The notes under the pieces are model-generated. The model saw nothing but the letters and a program-made list of their open reading frames with translations, had not been told where the DNA came from and made no database searches. A stretch of 53,227 bases of DNA, taken from assembly GCA_003427395.1 (NCBI GenBank), contig BFEA01000310.1, positions 160,717 through 213,943 on the forward strand, given 5' to 3'. Source of the stretch: Chara braunii. Lineage: Eukaryota > Streptophyta > Charophyceae > Charales > Characeae. A program made the position numbers and the translations under genes. Below, piece by piece: positions 1 to 9,935 of the stretch. The first letter of the stretch is position 1. Each line of letters starts with the position of its first letter.

Positions 1-2
1 CT

Positions 3-603
3 CTACGCTCCTATTTGCACACTACAGTACCAGCTCCGTTGACGGACGACGGGGTAGCGGTTGTCGATCTCCGCTCCTATCTTGCGAAGATTGACCGCGA
101 GCATGCCACCCAAAGGTACGCCGATACCAACGCACCTTTGCTCTATATCCGCATTNAAATCGGAAAGGCAACCTGTAGTGCCTTGATTGATTGCGGAGCG
201 TCTCGCAACTTTATGGGCCAAGGCTTTATGGCCCGCGCAGGTCTTGCCCCGCGCGTTCGAAGGAAGACGTAACCTACGCAAGTTACACTCGCGAAAAGCC
301 GCACGCAAAAGTCAATTGACCGATGCGTTGACGACGTTCCGGTCTACTTTGCACCACTTGCGTGTGAGCCGATGTCTTTTGACATCCTCGACACCAAGTT
401 CGACATGATTCTAGGCATGTCTTGGTTGCGTAGCGCCGACCATCTGGTGAACTTCCATGACCGAACCGTTCACATCCGTGATCGGAACGGAGTGTTAGTC
501 CCATGTACGGTCACAACCCCTCACACTTCGATTGCTTGTCACGTGGTTTCCGTTGCGAGAATTCGCGACGCCATTGCTCGGAATGACGTCGAGGAATGCC
601 ACA
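3..603 (+). pseudogene. Ty3/gypsy retropepsin (aspartic protease) fragment, broken
   Basis: The fragment enters from the left edge in frame 3 and reads as a retroviral-type aspartic protease of the kind found in Ty3/gypsy pol. The active-site loop LIDCGASRNFM lies near 183-215, with Cys where most retropepsins have Ser or Thr (D-S/T-G-A). The second half has FDILDTKFDMILGMSWL at about 375-428, the usual ILGMDWL-type flap and C-terminal region, followed by VNFHDRTVHIRDRNG. One in-frame TAA at 270-272 interrupts it. At about 604 the coding text stops where a fold-back repeat begins, and no reverse transcriptase follows. In the family this enzyme cleaves the Gag-Pol polyprotein. I see only a dead remnant. 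The protease call is firm; the Ty3/gypsy assignment is inferred from motif wording. Confidence 0.8.
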
Positions 604-604
604 T

Positions 605-765
605 AATGAATGACCTTTCGGGTCATTTTTGCACTGCCCTGGTTGGGCGGGTAATGCCCTCTGTGCAAAAGTGGCCGGTCGTAAAGTGTAGTGTTTCACC
701 CGCCCAACCAGGGTGCCAAAATGAGCTGAAATGTTATTTTTGGGCCTGTTGTGATGCCCAACCTC
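605..765. repeat. Fold-back MITE, copy A (inside gypsy remnant)
   Basis: An imperfect inverted repeat. The left arm near 620-655 contains GGTCATTTTTGCACTGCCC and CTGGTTGGGCGGGT. The right arm near 698-745 holds the reverse complement (ACCCGCCCAACCAGGGTGCC, then AAAATGAGCT). The sequence resembles the central parts of the repeats at 3515-3815 and 5172-5575. It sits where the protease coding text breaks off, so it probably inserted there. I see no coding capacity. The outer ends are not sharply defined. Confidence 0.6.
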
Positions 766-905
766 ACGCCCAACGCAACTTCCTGATCGGAGTGGGATGT
801 GGGCCTGGAAGTGCGAAAAGGGGTGTGCCAAGGATTTTTGGGAAAGTGGGGGTGGAGTCCCAGGTCGGAACTGAGATCTCCTGTGGCAAAGTTTCAGGGG
901 CGTAG

Positions 906-3189
906 ATGCAATAGGGCTAAGGGGGCGAGTTACTTCCAGTCTAATGTTGTTCGATGTCGTGTAGCATAAGGCAGATGGCATGCGCGGTGCATTCAAGGTC
1001 GTCCGGTTCGTCTGTTTTGCAGGCGATGGTGCGGGGAGAGACCCGCCCCGGATAGCTGTGATCCCGATGATTTGGAGGTTTGGGTACACGCAAATGGCGT
1101 CTGTCGTCGCGCGTTCTGGTTAGGCCCTCTAGTTTCCAGGGCTCGTCGGTTGCTGCGTCGCCGACAATTTCCACAAGACGTGTGGGGCCAATACAGGGCG
1201 ATGGAATTCCACGAAACCACCGTGAGTTGGTGATACGGGAGGAGGAGACGGAAGGGAGGGAAATTGGTAGTGATAACAACGAAACCGGGGGATATGAAGT
1301 TGTGCGAGTTGTCCGTAGTTGGATAATCGGGGCACCTCGGATTGCTGGTTACGGCACAGTGAAACTCCCTGGGCACAATCGATTCTCGGTTAAGCAGGGG
1401 AATTCCGGATATCTTTGCCTAATGCATTCCCTCACCCAAGGGTCGAAGTACTCCGAGTCCCAGGAGCACGACATCTTATCATTGCGGTGTGATGGAATTC
1501 TTCCACACGCGTCTAATCGGCAAGGGGATGTTCCGACGTGATATCGGAATTCCGTTCCGTTTAGGTGCGTGGGGGAAGGACAATTCCCGTCTACCCGATA
1601 TCGAAGGCGTCAAGTTCGTCGATGGTCGCGAATCGGCGTGCGTGGATACGTGTAGGCTGCGCAGATCAGATCGCGCTTACACGCATCCCCGCGAGGTATT
1701 CGCTTGTTTCCGGACAAACAACTACGCACTCATCTAATCACTCCGTGATCCCGCGTGCAATCATTCCTGAGCATGCAAGGTACTACTACACATCAGGCAT
1801 CACCGCAACAACAGTAGATCAAAAAGGACAAACAGCGGTAGTGACGACTACACGAAAGTTTCTACTATGCTCATAAGTGTATCAAAATGGCAAGCAAAGG
1901 CACAGACAGACAAAAGAAAAGCAAACAGACATAACATTCATTCATCCATTCATCCGACATAACATATGATAAACCAGATCGAGACCAATCGCAAAAACGA
2001 GTGTGGGCGGAAACCAAGCCAAGATTCTGAAAACAAGAGAAAACGGGCGAATCGCCCTGAGCCGAGATCAAAATTTATATACAAAAGCAAGGAGGGAGAC
2101 AAGACAAAGAGAATTGCAAACCACGTCCATCAACCTCAGCTCCCTCTTCTTCTCTCTCTCTCTCCAATGCGGACAGTCCGTCGTCACGCACCAACCCACG
2201 AAGTCGTCACCCCGCTTAGTCCTCCCGCACCCGTCAGGTTCATCCGCGCCCACAGTCCATCGTGGGCCGCGCCAACCCCGCGCGTTTGGCATCAGCTCGT
2301 CGGGTCGCCCGACTCCCACTTCAACTCACCTCTTACTTCGCTCGCGAGCCGACCCTCACTGATCGCACTCCCCGAGCTTCCAACAACTGGTTAAGACAGC
2401 TATCTAATCGCGCAGCCAGAATTTATAGTGTGCATGCACGCACGAAGAACACGGAATTGCAAAGACTTAGAAAGGAGATAAGGAGAGGGAGCGTCTGCGT
2501 TCTGCATGGCCAGATTGCGGCGTGGGGGACGTAGCCACTCTCCATGCATTGGTCCGATCGTGCAGTACGGGGGCTAGTTAGACACAGCAAGACAAAAAGC
2601 GAGAGCGGGAAAGACGAAGTTCAAGAAGAAAGATACAGTTACAATGGCGCCCGACCAAAATTACAGTTACACACACGATTAAGGGCACTGACTAATCAGA
2701 GCTCCGTTGTAGCCGCAAAAAGAAGCGTGTAAGCAAAAAGCACTGCGCGGCAAAAGAAAATTCTAAATTCCAAAATTCCTAAATTCCTATCTAATGCAGA
2801 AAAAGCGAAAAGCACGAATTCCGAAAGAAAAGTCCGAAATTCCGAGAGCCATTGGGGCTCGACAAGATTCAAAAAGAAAATTAAAAAAGAACGAGGCAAA
2901 AATTCCCGCGCGGTCTCCGCGCCTAAAATCCAACAACAGAAAACAAAAAGGAACGACGTCAACCAGTATTCTTCGCGCGCTCGACGGCACGCCACTCAAT
3001 CGATCATCCCAAGACTCGCCCGGCGTTGCACCCAATCATCCAAAAATAGACGACACAAAAAGACGAAGAAACGAGGACACTGATGCAATTTCCCTTCAAT
3101 CCCGATCTCCTGTAATTGGCCCATCCTTCCCAGCTTAGGACCCCTCATTGTAATCATGCAGAAAATCGTGCGAAACAGAAATCGGTTCG
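906..3189. other. No recognisable gene
   Basis: About 2.3 kb with only short ORFs on both strands and none I recognise. There is a CT run near 2149-2162 and A-rich sequence at 2740-2960. Three GGAATTCC-type words lie near 1398-1552. I see no convincing promoter, RNA gene or element boundary. Confidence 0.5.
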
Positions 3190-3275
3190 TCACACTATCG
3201 CACTTTTTGTCCCGTTTGGGAGCAAATGAATACAATGGTTTCGTTGCCGGGCGAATTTATTGCTTTCCCCTTTCA
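3190..3275. repeat. Terminal fragment of the fold-back MITE family (copy D)
   Basis: The segment has TTTTTGTCCCGTTTGGGAG, AATGAATACAATGGTTTCGT and a CTTTCCCCTTTC end. It matches the right terminal arm of the complete copy at 3515-3815 (CCCGTTTGGGGGGAAATGG, ATACAAAGGTTTCGTCG). No matching left arm is visible nearby, so this is a solo end or a truncated copy. Confidence 0.5.
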
Positions 3276-3514
3276 AAAGTTCCCGGGTGTACCAACTTGG
3301 CTAGGCCTGTTGGTTCTCCCTCTTTTGTCCCTTTATTGGGGGGGGGCAAGTACGTTGAAGTCACAGCCCGCATTGGGAATTTCAGAATTTGTCTTTTCTT
3401 CCCTATTTCAAACTAAAAGCGTGACGGAGCTGAAGTTTCTTCCGTCATTTTTTTGTTTTGTGAGGACATTTCACCTAACAGTGAAGATGCTGTACCGAAA
3501 AGGGAAAACAAAAA

Positions 3515-3815
3515 CTGAAAGGGAAAAGTCATAAAACCTCCTCCCGAGTCCCCGACGAAACCTTTGTATCCATTTCCCCCCGAACAGGGAAAAAGGTGCT
3601 GCAGGCCCCAAAATCACTTTCGGCGTCATTTTTGCACCCTGCAAAACACTTTCCCGCCACTTTTACACAACGGCTGTTACCGGCCAAGCCAGGGTAAAAA
3701 AAAATGACACCAAAAGTGATTTTGGGACCTGCAACACTTTTTTCCCCGTTTGGGGGGAAATGGATACAAAGGTTTCGTCGCGGGGAGTTTTTTTGTCTTT
3801 TCCCAAACTAAAAGC
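3515..3815. repeat. Fold-back MITE, copy B (most complete)
   Basis: Two arms of roughly 130 bp are reverse complements of each other. Matching landmarks on the left are CGACGAAACCTTTGTATCC (about 3553-3571), the GGGAAAAAGGTGCTGCAGG region (about 3588-3606) and CCCAAAATCACTTT (about 3608-3621). On the right are AAAGTGATTTTGGGACCTGC (about 3713-3732) and GGATACAAAGGTTTCGTCG (about 3762-3780). The arms extend, with more divergence, to GGGAAAAG-type ends near 3518 and 3810. There is no coding capacity. Long arms with a short centre point to a fold-back or MITE-type DNA element. I cannot define a TSD. Confidence 0.7.
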
Positions 3816-4380
3816 TTGGCAGATAAACAGAGAAGCCTATCAAGCATCCCGACTGCCAGATTTTACATCCAATGGCCTGCCATGCCCCTGGCTCTTTTCT
3901 AGCAGACAAGGCTTTATCAACTATCCCACCCTGACTTGCTCCATTCTCTACTGCAAGGCAAGATCCGCTCTTTATGAGTCTTTCATTCCAAAGTTGGCAA
4001 TCTATTCCCGGATTCATGATTTGAATGGACAAGTCTAATGGCGGGACGATTTTTAAGGATTGGACAAATATAAAACCCTCGTTCCCACTACGCCCCCCCT
4101 CGGATTTCCTGGATCCCTTTCCACCCCATGCCCTGTCACTGACAGAAATTTTGTCCTGAATGTGTTGGCGGTCACATGTGGAACTCCTCCCTGGACCCCC
4201 CTGGGGAGTCCTGACAATGAGCATGTTTTGGACGAGCAGTCTTCAGGATTTTGGAGCAGCAGTCTTCAGGATCGTATCAGCCCTTAACGGTTACTTGGCG
4301 CCTTTTTTTTTAGGGTGAAGAGATACAGAAGGCAACGGTTGCTCTTCAAGCCTACAAAAGACTACACTACAGGATACTAG
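3816..4380. other. No recognisable gene
   Basis: Mixed-composition sequence with no ORF I can assign on either strand. A short tandem duplication of a TTTTGGA(C/G)(G/C)AGCAGTCTTCAGGAT-like phrase occurs near 4226-4273. Nothing else is recognisable. Confidence 0.4.
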
Positions 4381-4704
4381 ATACACCTGCTCAGTTAATC
4401 CCTCGGGTTACAGGGTAATCAATGCGGGTGCGTCCTACAATCACCGCTCTCATTTTTCAGGCATACCAGATATACCTGCTCAGTCAATATCCTGGGTTAC
4501 AGGGTAATCAATGCGGGCAGGTCTTATAATCACTGCTCTCAGTTTTTCAGACATATTTGGTACATGGGACATATTCTGTACATGGGACTCTGGACCCGTT
4601 TTCCAGCAGGTGATGCTCCCCACCAATAAATGGAGCCTTCCCCCAGGTGTAAGTGGTGACTGCTTGTACCAGCAGCACTAACACTGGTGGGGGTTCGTTT
4701 AAAA

Positions 4705-4775
<71 letters not shown>

Positions 4776-4776
4776 A
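4381..4776 (+). mobile_element. LINE 3'-end fragment with (TAAA)n tail
   Basis: Two tandem copies of an ~89-bp unit start near 4385 and 4474 (ACCTGCTCAGT, then GGTTACAGGGTAATCAATGC). They are followed by the hairpin CTGGACCCGTTTTCCAGC (about 4590-4607) and the phrase GCTCCCCACCAATAAATGG. The stretch ends in an (AAAT)n tail from about 4702 to 4775. The same hairpin and following phrase occur at 30398 and 32350, and the hairpin is repeated in the LINE 3' UTRs near 18 kb. It is therefore a severely 5'-truncated copy of a related LINE, or of a non-autonomous element using the same 3' end. No coding sequence remains. Confidence 0.65.
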
Positions 4777-5171
4777 ATGGCGGGACCGCGTGTACATTGG
4801 CGGCAATACTCTAAGCAGGTCACTACTTCCGCCATGCAGATCAATGAGAATGGATATAACTTCATATAAGTCTATAGTCTTCAACCAAACACCATCCCGG
4901 GTCATTGTACATAAAATTTTGGGTGAACAATCTGTCTAGTTGTGGGGATAATGATAGTGACAGGGGGTTCTATTTCGATTATAAAACTTTAAGGTAGGTA
5001 GTTACGGAACACATCATAGTTAAAAAACAAATAATAATAAAAAATATAAATAAATAAAATCATAGTCTCCAATCACCCCAGCCACCCAGCGCTTCACCTG
5101 CCAATGATGAACGCCCATACATTGGCCCATGGGAAATTCATCAAAGTAGGAGCACTTTTACTCTATTTTTT
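4777..5171. other. No recognisable gene
   Basis: About 400 bp of AT-rich sequence between the LINE tail and the next MITE copy. It contains a short A/T-rich run near 5020-5060. I see no ORF or RNA gene. Confidence 0.4.
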
Positions 5172-5575
5172 TGGGAAAAATTCTAGAACCCCCGCACAAC
5201 GAAACCTTTGTATTACCCAAGGGCTGAGCTCAGTGGGTACACCCATGAACTGTTAAAATGTAGGCCTGTGTTCGAATCCAGATGATGGAATTTGACGAGT
5301 TAAACCAACTACTAGTGAATTGTTTGGGGCCGGTTAGCTCAATGATAATATCTCAAGGCTGTTGCCCTTATTAAAAAAAAAAAAAACCTTTGTATTACTT
5401 TTTTTTTTTTTTTTTCAAAAGAGCGTTTGTATTCAAATCCCCCTAAACGGGGCAAAAACTGTCACAGGCCTCAAAATGACTTTCTGTGTCATTTCTGCAT
5501 CCCGGCCGGGCAGGTAACGCGGGCTGTGCAAAAATGGCCAAAAATGACAGAGAAAGTCATTTTGGTGTTTGTGGG
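5172..5575. repeat. Fold-back MITE, copy C, interrupted by a SINE
   Basis: The left end GGGAAAAATTCTAGAACCCC and ACGAAACCTTTGTATT (to about 5214) matches copy B. The sequence then resumes after the SINE with TTTGTATTCAAATCCCCC, CCTCAAAATGACTTTCTGTG, TCATTTCTGCATCCCGG and the inverted AATGACAGAGAAAGTCATTTTGG (in two parts near 5543-5565). A T-run at 5399-5416 next to the resumed arm is a further small insertion. The right outer arm is replaced by the hairpin repeat at 5583-5700. Confidence 0.6.
5217..5384 (+). mobile_element. tRNA-derived SINE, full copy with TSD
   Basis: A Pol III-type retroposon. The A box TGAGCTCAGTGGGTA lies at 5225-5239 and the B box GTTCGAATCC at 5270-5279. A non-tRNA body ends in CTCAATGATAATATCTCAAG, then GCTGTTGCCC and a poly-A tail. 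It is flanked by AACCTTTGTATTAC at 5203-5216 and again at 5385-5398, a 14-bp target-site duplication within the fold-back repeat. A second full copy lies at 22206-22392, a 3'-tail fragment follows it, and a minus-strand copy lies at 28731-28870. It encodes nothing and would depend on a LINE reverse transcriptase for movement. Confidence 0.88.
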
Positions 5576-5582
5576 CACAAAT

Positions 5583-5700
5583 CGCGTTGAGTTTCCTCAA
5601 CGGCACGTCTCCACAAACGCGTCTTGATTCAGATTCAGGCGTTGAGGAAACTCAACGCTGCTAGTGGGACTTGGCCCCTGGTACGTACGGTTCGGCAACC
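5583..5700. repeat. GAAA-loop hairpin repeat, locus 1
   Basis: Two copies of CGTTGAGGAAACTCAACG lie here: one inverted (about 5583-5600) and one direct (about 5639-5656). Each is a 7-bp stem (CGTTGAG/CTCAACG) closing a GAAA tetraloop. The flanking text, including GCTGCTAGTGGGAC, matches the reverse complement of 29140-29300. It is a dispersed short repeat family of unknown type. Confidence 0.6.
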
Positions 5701-5812
5701 CAAAGAAACACAAGGTGACTTCCCTCTTCTTTAGAAAAAAAGGGAAAAAAGAAACAAGAGGAAGGAAGAAAACACAAGGGCGAAAACCAAAGAGGACGAA
5801 AGAACCAACTGG

Positions 5813-7380
5813 GATTCGCCTTATGAGCAACCGAGCGAAACTAGGGCAAGAATCGCCATGCTGAGAGGCAACCAAGTGCGTTTGAAGCGGCGCCGCGTAG
5901 CGCCTGCTCGACCGCGGAGTGACAGGCTAGGTCACGAAACCAAACCCATCATTGCCGCCATAGTCGATACTTGATTGGCTCAGGAGGAGGCAAGGGGAAG
6001 CGCCCAAGGCCCTGAAGGGTCCCTGGCGAGGTGTCGCCCGGGATACGAGCGCGTAGGTGTTGGGGCTAAGTCCTCAAACAGCATTATGCAATTATGATTT
6101 AGTGATAAGGTGATGATATGCCGGCGGGCATCTCGTCCACAGATTTTTCGCGTCTTTGCGATGGCCGATTCGAGATGAGGGATGACTACCAACTCCAACA
6201 GGTATAATTCATCCTCCACTCAAATTCAGCCTTTCTCGACTTCTACCTCAGGACATTCTTCGAAAAGGACGGCTTTTGGATCAAGATCTTCAAGGTTCAG
6301 CGGTGAAAATGTTGTTGAATTTAATTAGGTATAGGCTGCTGTGTGTTTGCCGAATTAAGTATTACTCCGGCACTGTTCATCACAGTGGCTTTTGGCTGCC
6401 CTACAATGAGGATTTAGGCCTTACACCAGAAATAGACGTCACGCTCTTTTTCTCCTGTTGACGACATTTTATCGGAGCGACCGGTTTTTTAGCGGGATTT
6501 ATAATTATTTCGTTACTGTTCAAGACCGTGCCCCTTCCTTTCCAACACTGGTCGATTTTGGCTTGTTACTAGACAGAGGTCCTACAAATACTCACCTCTG
6601 CTGTTTCTCGATAAGAACACCAAGCGGTTATAGGATGGAGGATTCTCCATCCTATGATCGAAACCATTAGAGCAAGATATATCCTCAAGATTTAGCTAAA
6701 ATTAGAATATCACTTTCTCCCCAACCCTAACATAATATTACCCCAGCTCCTTCCCAAATTGTTATATAAGGGACCGCTATCATAAAAGTCTCTCTGCCCT
6801 GCGTACAAATACACAAGACAGACGAAATACGCCCTCAAGGGCGCTCGCCAGATCATACTTCGAAATATATATTTTCCAGTATCTAACCTCCTTCTTCGAA
6901 GCAGGCCTTGTGGCAGACAAAACATACTCCCGAGGTCATTCCCCCAGAGACGCTCCACTAGTACACCTAATTTGCTCTAGGTCCCTTAGAGGTGAATTCT
7001 GAATCTGGACACCTTCCGGTATAGGAAGTCCGGAAATAAAACTGACAACAAAAGGAACCTAATCTACACCACCTTCCTCCTCCCCTTCTAACCCAACCCT
7101 GTGTAACCTCCCAATACTCCTGCGCGGCGGGATTTACCGAGCGCTTGCAGACATATAATAATATAAAGGTAAGCTCATCTATTAAATACGAGATTTTATT
7201 ATCACACTACAGGTTAATAATCAGATAAAATAACATCAACTTGGACTAAATAGTAAAGCCACAAGTACCATCGGGGACAAGGGCACGAGATTTCTTTCAA
7301 TAAGAACACTAATTAAAATCTCCAAATTAACATTCTTCTACACTTCAGCGCATTCCACCATCTCCTTCCCGACACTAGGG
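5813..7380 (+). other. LINE-A 5' UTR
   Basis: This stretch lies between the 5' TSD and the first codon of ORF1. It has no long ORF and no similarity I can see to other parts of the window. In L1-type elements this region carries the internal Pol II promoter, but I cannot point to a specific promoter motif here. Assignment rests on the TSD, so if the true 5' end is further in, part of it is ordinary flanking DNA. Confidence 0.55.
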
Positions 7381-9935
7381 ATGGAACCGGACACATCTGA
7401 CGCTGGGGAAGAACCCCCAGCAGAGCCATGGAGTGAAGCTATTTCGCCAGAAGAAGAGTCCATCATTCGAAAATTGTTGCTTGAGTGCTACACTCAAGGC
7501 AACATTCCAGATGTCAGTAAGTATTGCAGAACTCGAGTCATCAACGGTGTCATCACTGGAATCCCCAGTGATGAGTATAACCGTATTCAAATCCAGTGGC
7601 TAAAGGAACACACTGTAGTGTACTCCTTTCAAGGCCCGGCGAAGCATATGAGCAGTTCCGAAAAATTGTTGTTCATTCGCAATCTGGAAGCTGCGAAGCT
7701 CTCTCCACAGCAACTGGCACTTGGCAAAGGCACGACACATGTGGAAGGACAGCACATGAACACGTATATTGCTAGAACTGAGGAAATTTGAAATGTCCTT
7801 CTCAAGAAAGAGATGGAGAAATTCAAAGTGAAGCAAAAATGGTACAAAATCCTGATCCGCTCGTGGCTTCCGAAAGCGGAGTGGGTAGAGCTGAGAGAGA
7901 AAGAGAAGAGAGAGAATCACTGGGTAATGGCGATCAGGGTCATTGTGAGAGCTTACTCTGTCCTGAAAACAATGATTGGGCAAGCAATAGGTAAAGCTGT
8001 CAAGGAATTTGATCCTCTCTATGATGAGGACCAACCCCACCTTGTTAACATAAAATTTGGTTTGGACCTTGCAGATAGGTCTAAGTTCAGTCCAAGGATT
8101 CAAATACAACTAGGTCTAAATCTATTGACCGCAGACCTTGTTGACAACTTCTCTCCCTACTTCCGGAAATGTAAGTGGTACGGACACGTAGCAGAGGACT
8201 GTGACAAAACCAGAAAGTCCAAGAAACCAATCAAGGAAGATAGCAATTCCCCCACAAAGGACACTAGACAGGAAGACGGACCAGATGGAGTCCCCAACAA
8301 TCGAGTTGACACAAGACGCAGAAAGGACAAGGGTTCTCAAGAGGAAGATCCTACTAAAGCTTCCCCCTTGTTCCCTTCGCCCCATATACCTTCCCCATTG
8401 AACCAGGGGCATGTTCCCCCGCCAGGGATGGCACCTACTAACAACGTGCCAACCAGAAATGTGCCAGCTGACAATGTGCCAACGGGCAATGTGCCAACGG
8501 GCAATGAGCCAACTGGTAATGTGCCAACGGGCAATTGGCCAATTGGCAATATGCCAACTAGCAATGTGCCAACGGGCAATGTGCAAACGGGCAATGTGCC
8601 AATTGGCAATGCGACAACGGACAATGTGCCAACTGGCAATGTGTCAATTCACAATATGCCAACAGGCAATGCGCCAAACCACCCAACATGGACAATCCAT
8701 GTACGGGACATGGTCCCATATCTCCCTTTCCAAATCTTGTATTAGGACAGAGTGTGGTCCCTCCTCCAACCCAACCTTCTCAGGCTGGAGTAGGGGGAAA
8801 GCAAAACGGGCTACAGAGACAACAGCCTACTGGAGGGATCCTTTTCTCAACCTCCCGAAATCAAGGGGGACGAGGAACTACTCTAGGTACAGGAAATTCA
8901 ACCCCTCAAGTTCCCTTGCAGAATAAGAAAGGCATGTCAGTTAATAATATGGTAGGCAGAGGAAAGCGTCCAACCCCCGAAGGATCTACTCCAAGGGGGA
9001 GAACTGCGGCTGCTACCAGAGAGAAAGGCATCACAATTCCTGCCTCTAGAACTCAAGGAATAGGCGCAAAACCTTCGGATGGTACTCGCTTGATCTCCCC
9101 ATTGAAGTACTCCAAACCTTCCCTTTTCATGACAGACCCTGACTCAGAAATGCAAGAGGACTTAGCCACTCAAAGGGATATCCCCAGACAACACAATGTA
9201 GTTTCACACTTGATTTCGAATTTTGAAGCAGCTTCCTTGTGCGGGGAAGTTTCACTGCAGGGCGGCTTGGGCAATCAGCCCAACCCCAGTTAACAACACA
9301 TGGAACAAGGATTAAACCAAGGAATGCAGACCATTCCCCAGGAACATGTTCTATAAGGGATAACGTTACATAACCTCGCGTGCCCCCTCATCTTCAGAGA
9401 TGGAACAGAGGAGGCACAGTGGTTACTAGTACCACAGGATTAGGGACCACTTCTCCTTCCTGCTTGGAAAGTGAACTCCCCCCCAGACCTTAACTCCATG
9501 CTCCAATTAGTACAAAATCTGCTAACAACAAGGTATGAAGTCAGACTGATACCAGGGTACGGTATTTTCCGTAGCGACGTGGTCAAAGGGTCATCCGGGC
9601 AACCCTACCTGATGTTCACATCGTTGCTTAACGTCAGACCCAAATCTGGAGTAGATGGTCGCATTGCGGATGAGGGGCTCCACTGGGTCCCACTGCAATG
9701 GCTAAAAACAGCCAGCAAGTCTGATCTCTGCACAGTGGAAATAATGGACGGAATCCGCGCAGATTTCCTCACCTCAATAAACGGACAAATCCACAACTCT
9801 ACGAACTTGGGTTCAAAGAAATTCAGAAATCTCATCAAGTCTCCATGGATGTCTACAACAGAAAGTCCAAGACCTCATGATGAAAGGCCTATCCAAAATA
9901 AGGGTCATCCCAACGTGGGAAATGATGAACAATAA
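7381..9935 (+). pseudogene. LINE-A ORF1 (gag-like nucleic-acid-binding protein), broken
   Basis: The first part (7381-8745, frame 1) starts MEPDTSDAGEEP and is interrupted by TGA at 7789-7791. A charged segment leads to a degenerate zinc knuckle at 8161-8202, reading F-R-K-C-K-W-Y-G-H-V-A-E-D-C. The first Cys of the CX2CX4HX4C motif is replaced by Phe. A pentapeptide repeat follows (about 8430-8690). Coding text then shifts to frame 3 (about 8688-9293) and resumes at 9471-9935 after further stops, ending GNDEQ-TAA at 9933-9935. In LINEs ORF1 binds element RNA and takes part in the ribonucleoprotein. The final stop overlaps the ORF2 start by 14 nt. The boundaries of the decayed middle section are uncertain. 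Confidence 0.75.
8430..8690 (+). repeat. 15-bp minisatellite inside LINE-A ORF1
   Basis: About 16 copies of a GTGCCAACGGGCAAT-like unit encode a repeating V-P-T-G-N pentapeptide. Unit changes are mostly substitutions (TGG, ATT, GAG variants), so the 15-bp phase and the reading frame are kept throughout. It forms a low-complexity linker after the zinc knuckle. Confidence 0.85.

Noticed and set aside
511-1376. Overlapping minus-strand ORFs of 112-192 residues
   Set aside because: They run antisense to the protease remnant and MITE or over unassigned DNA and show no conserved motif.
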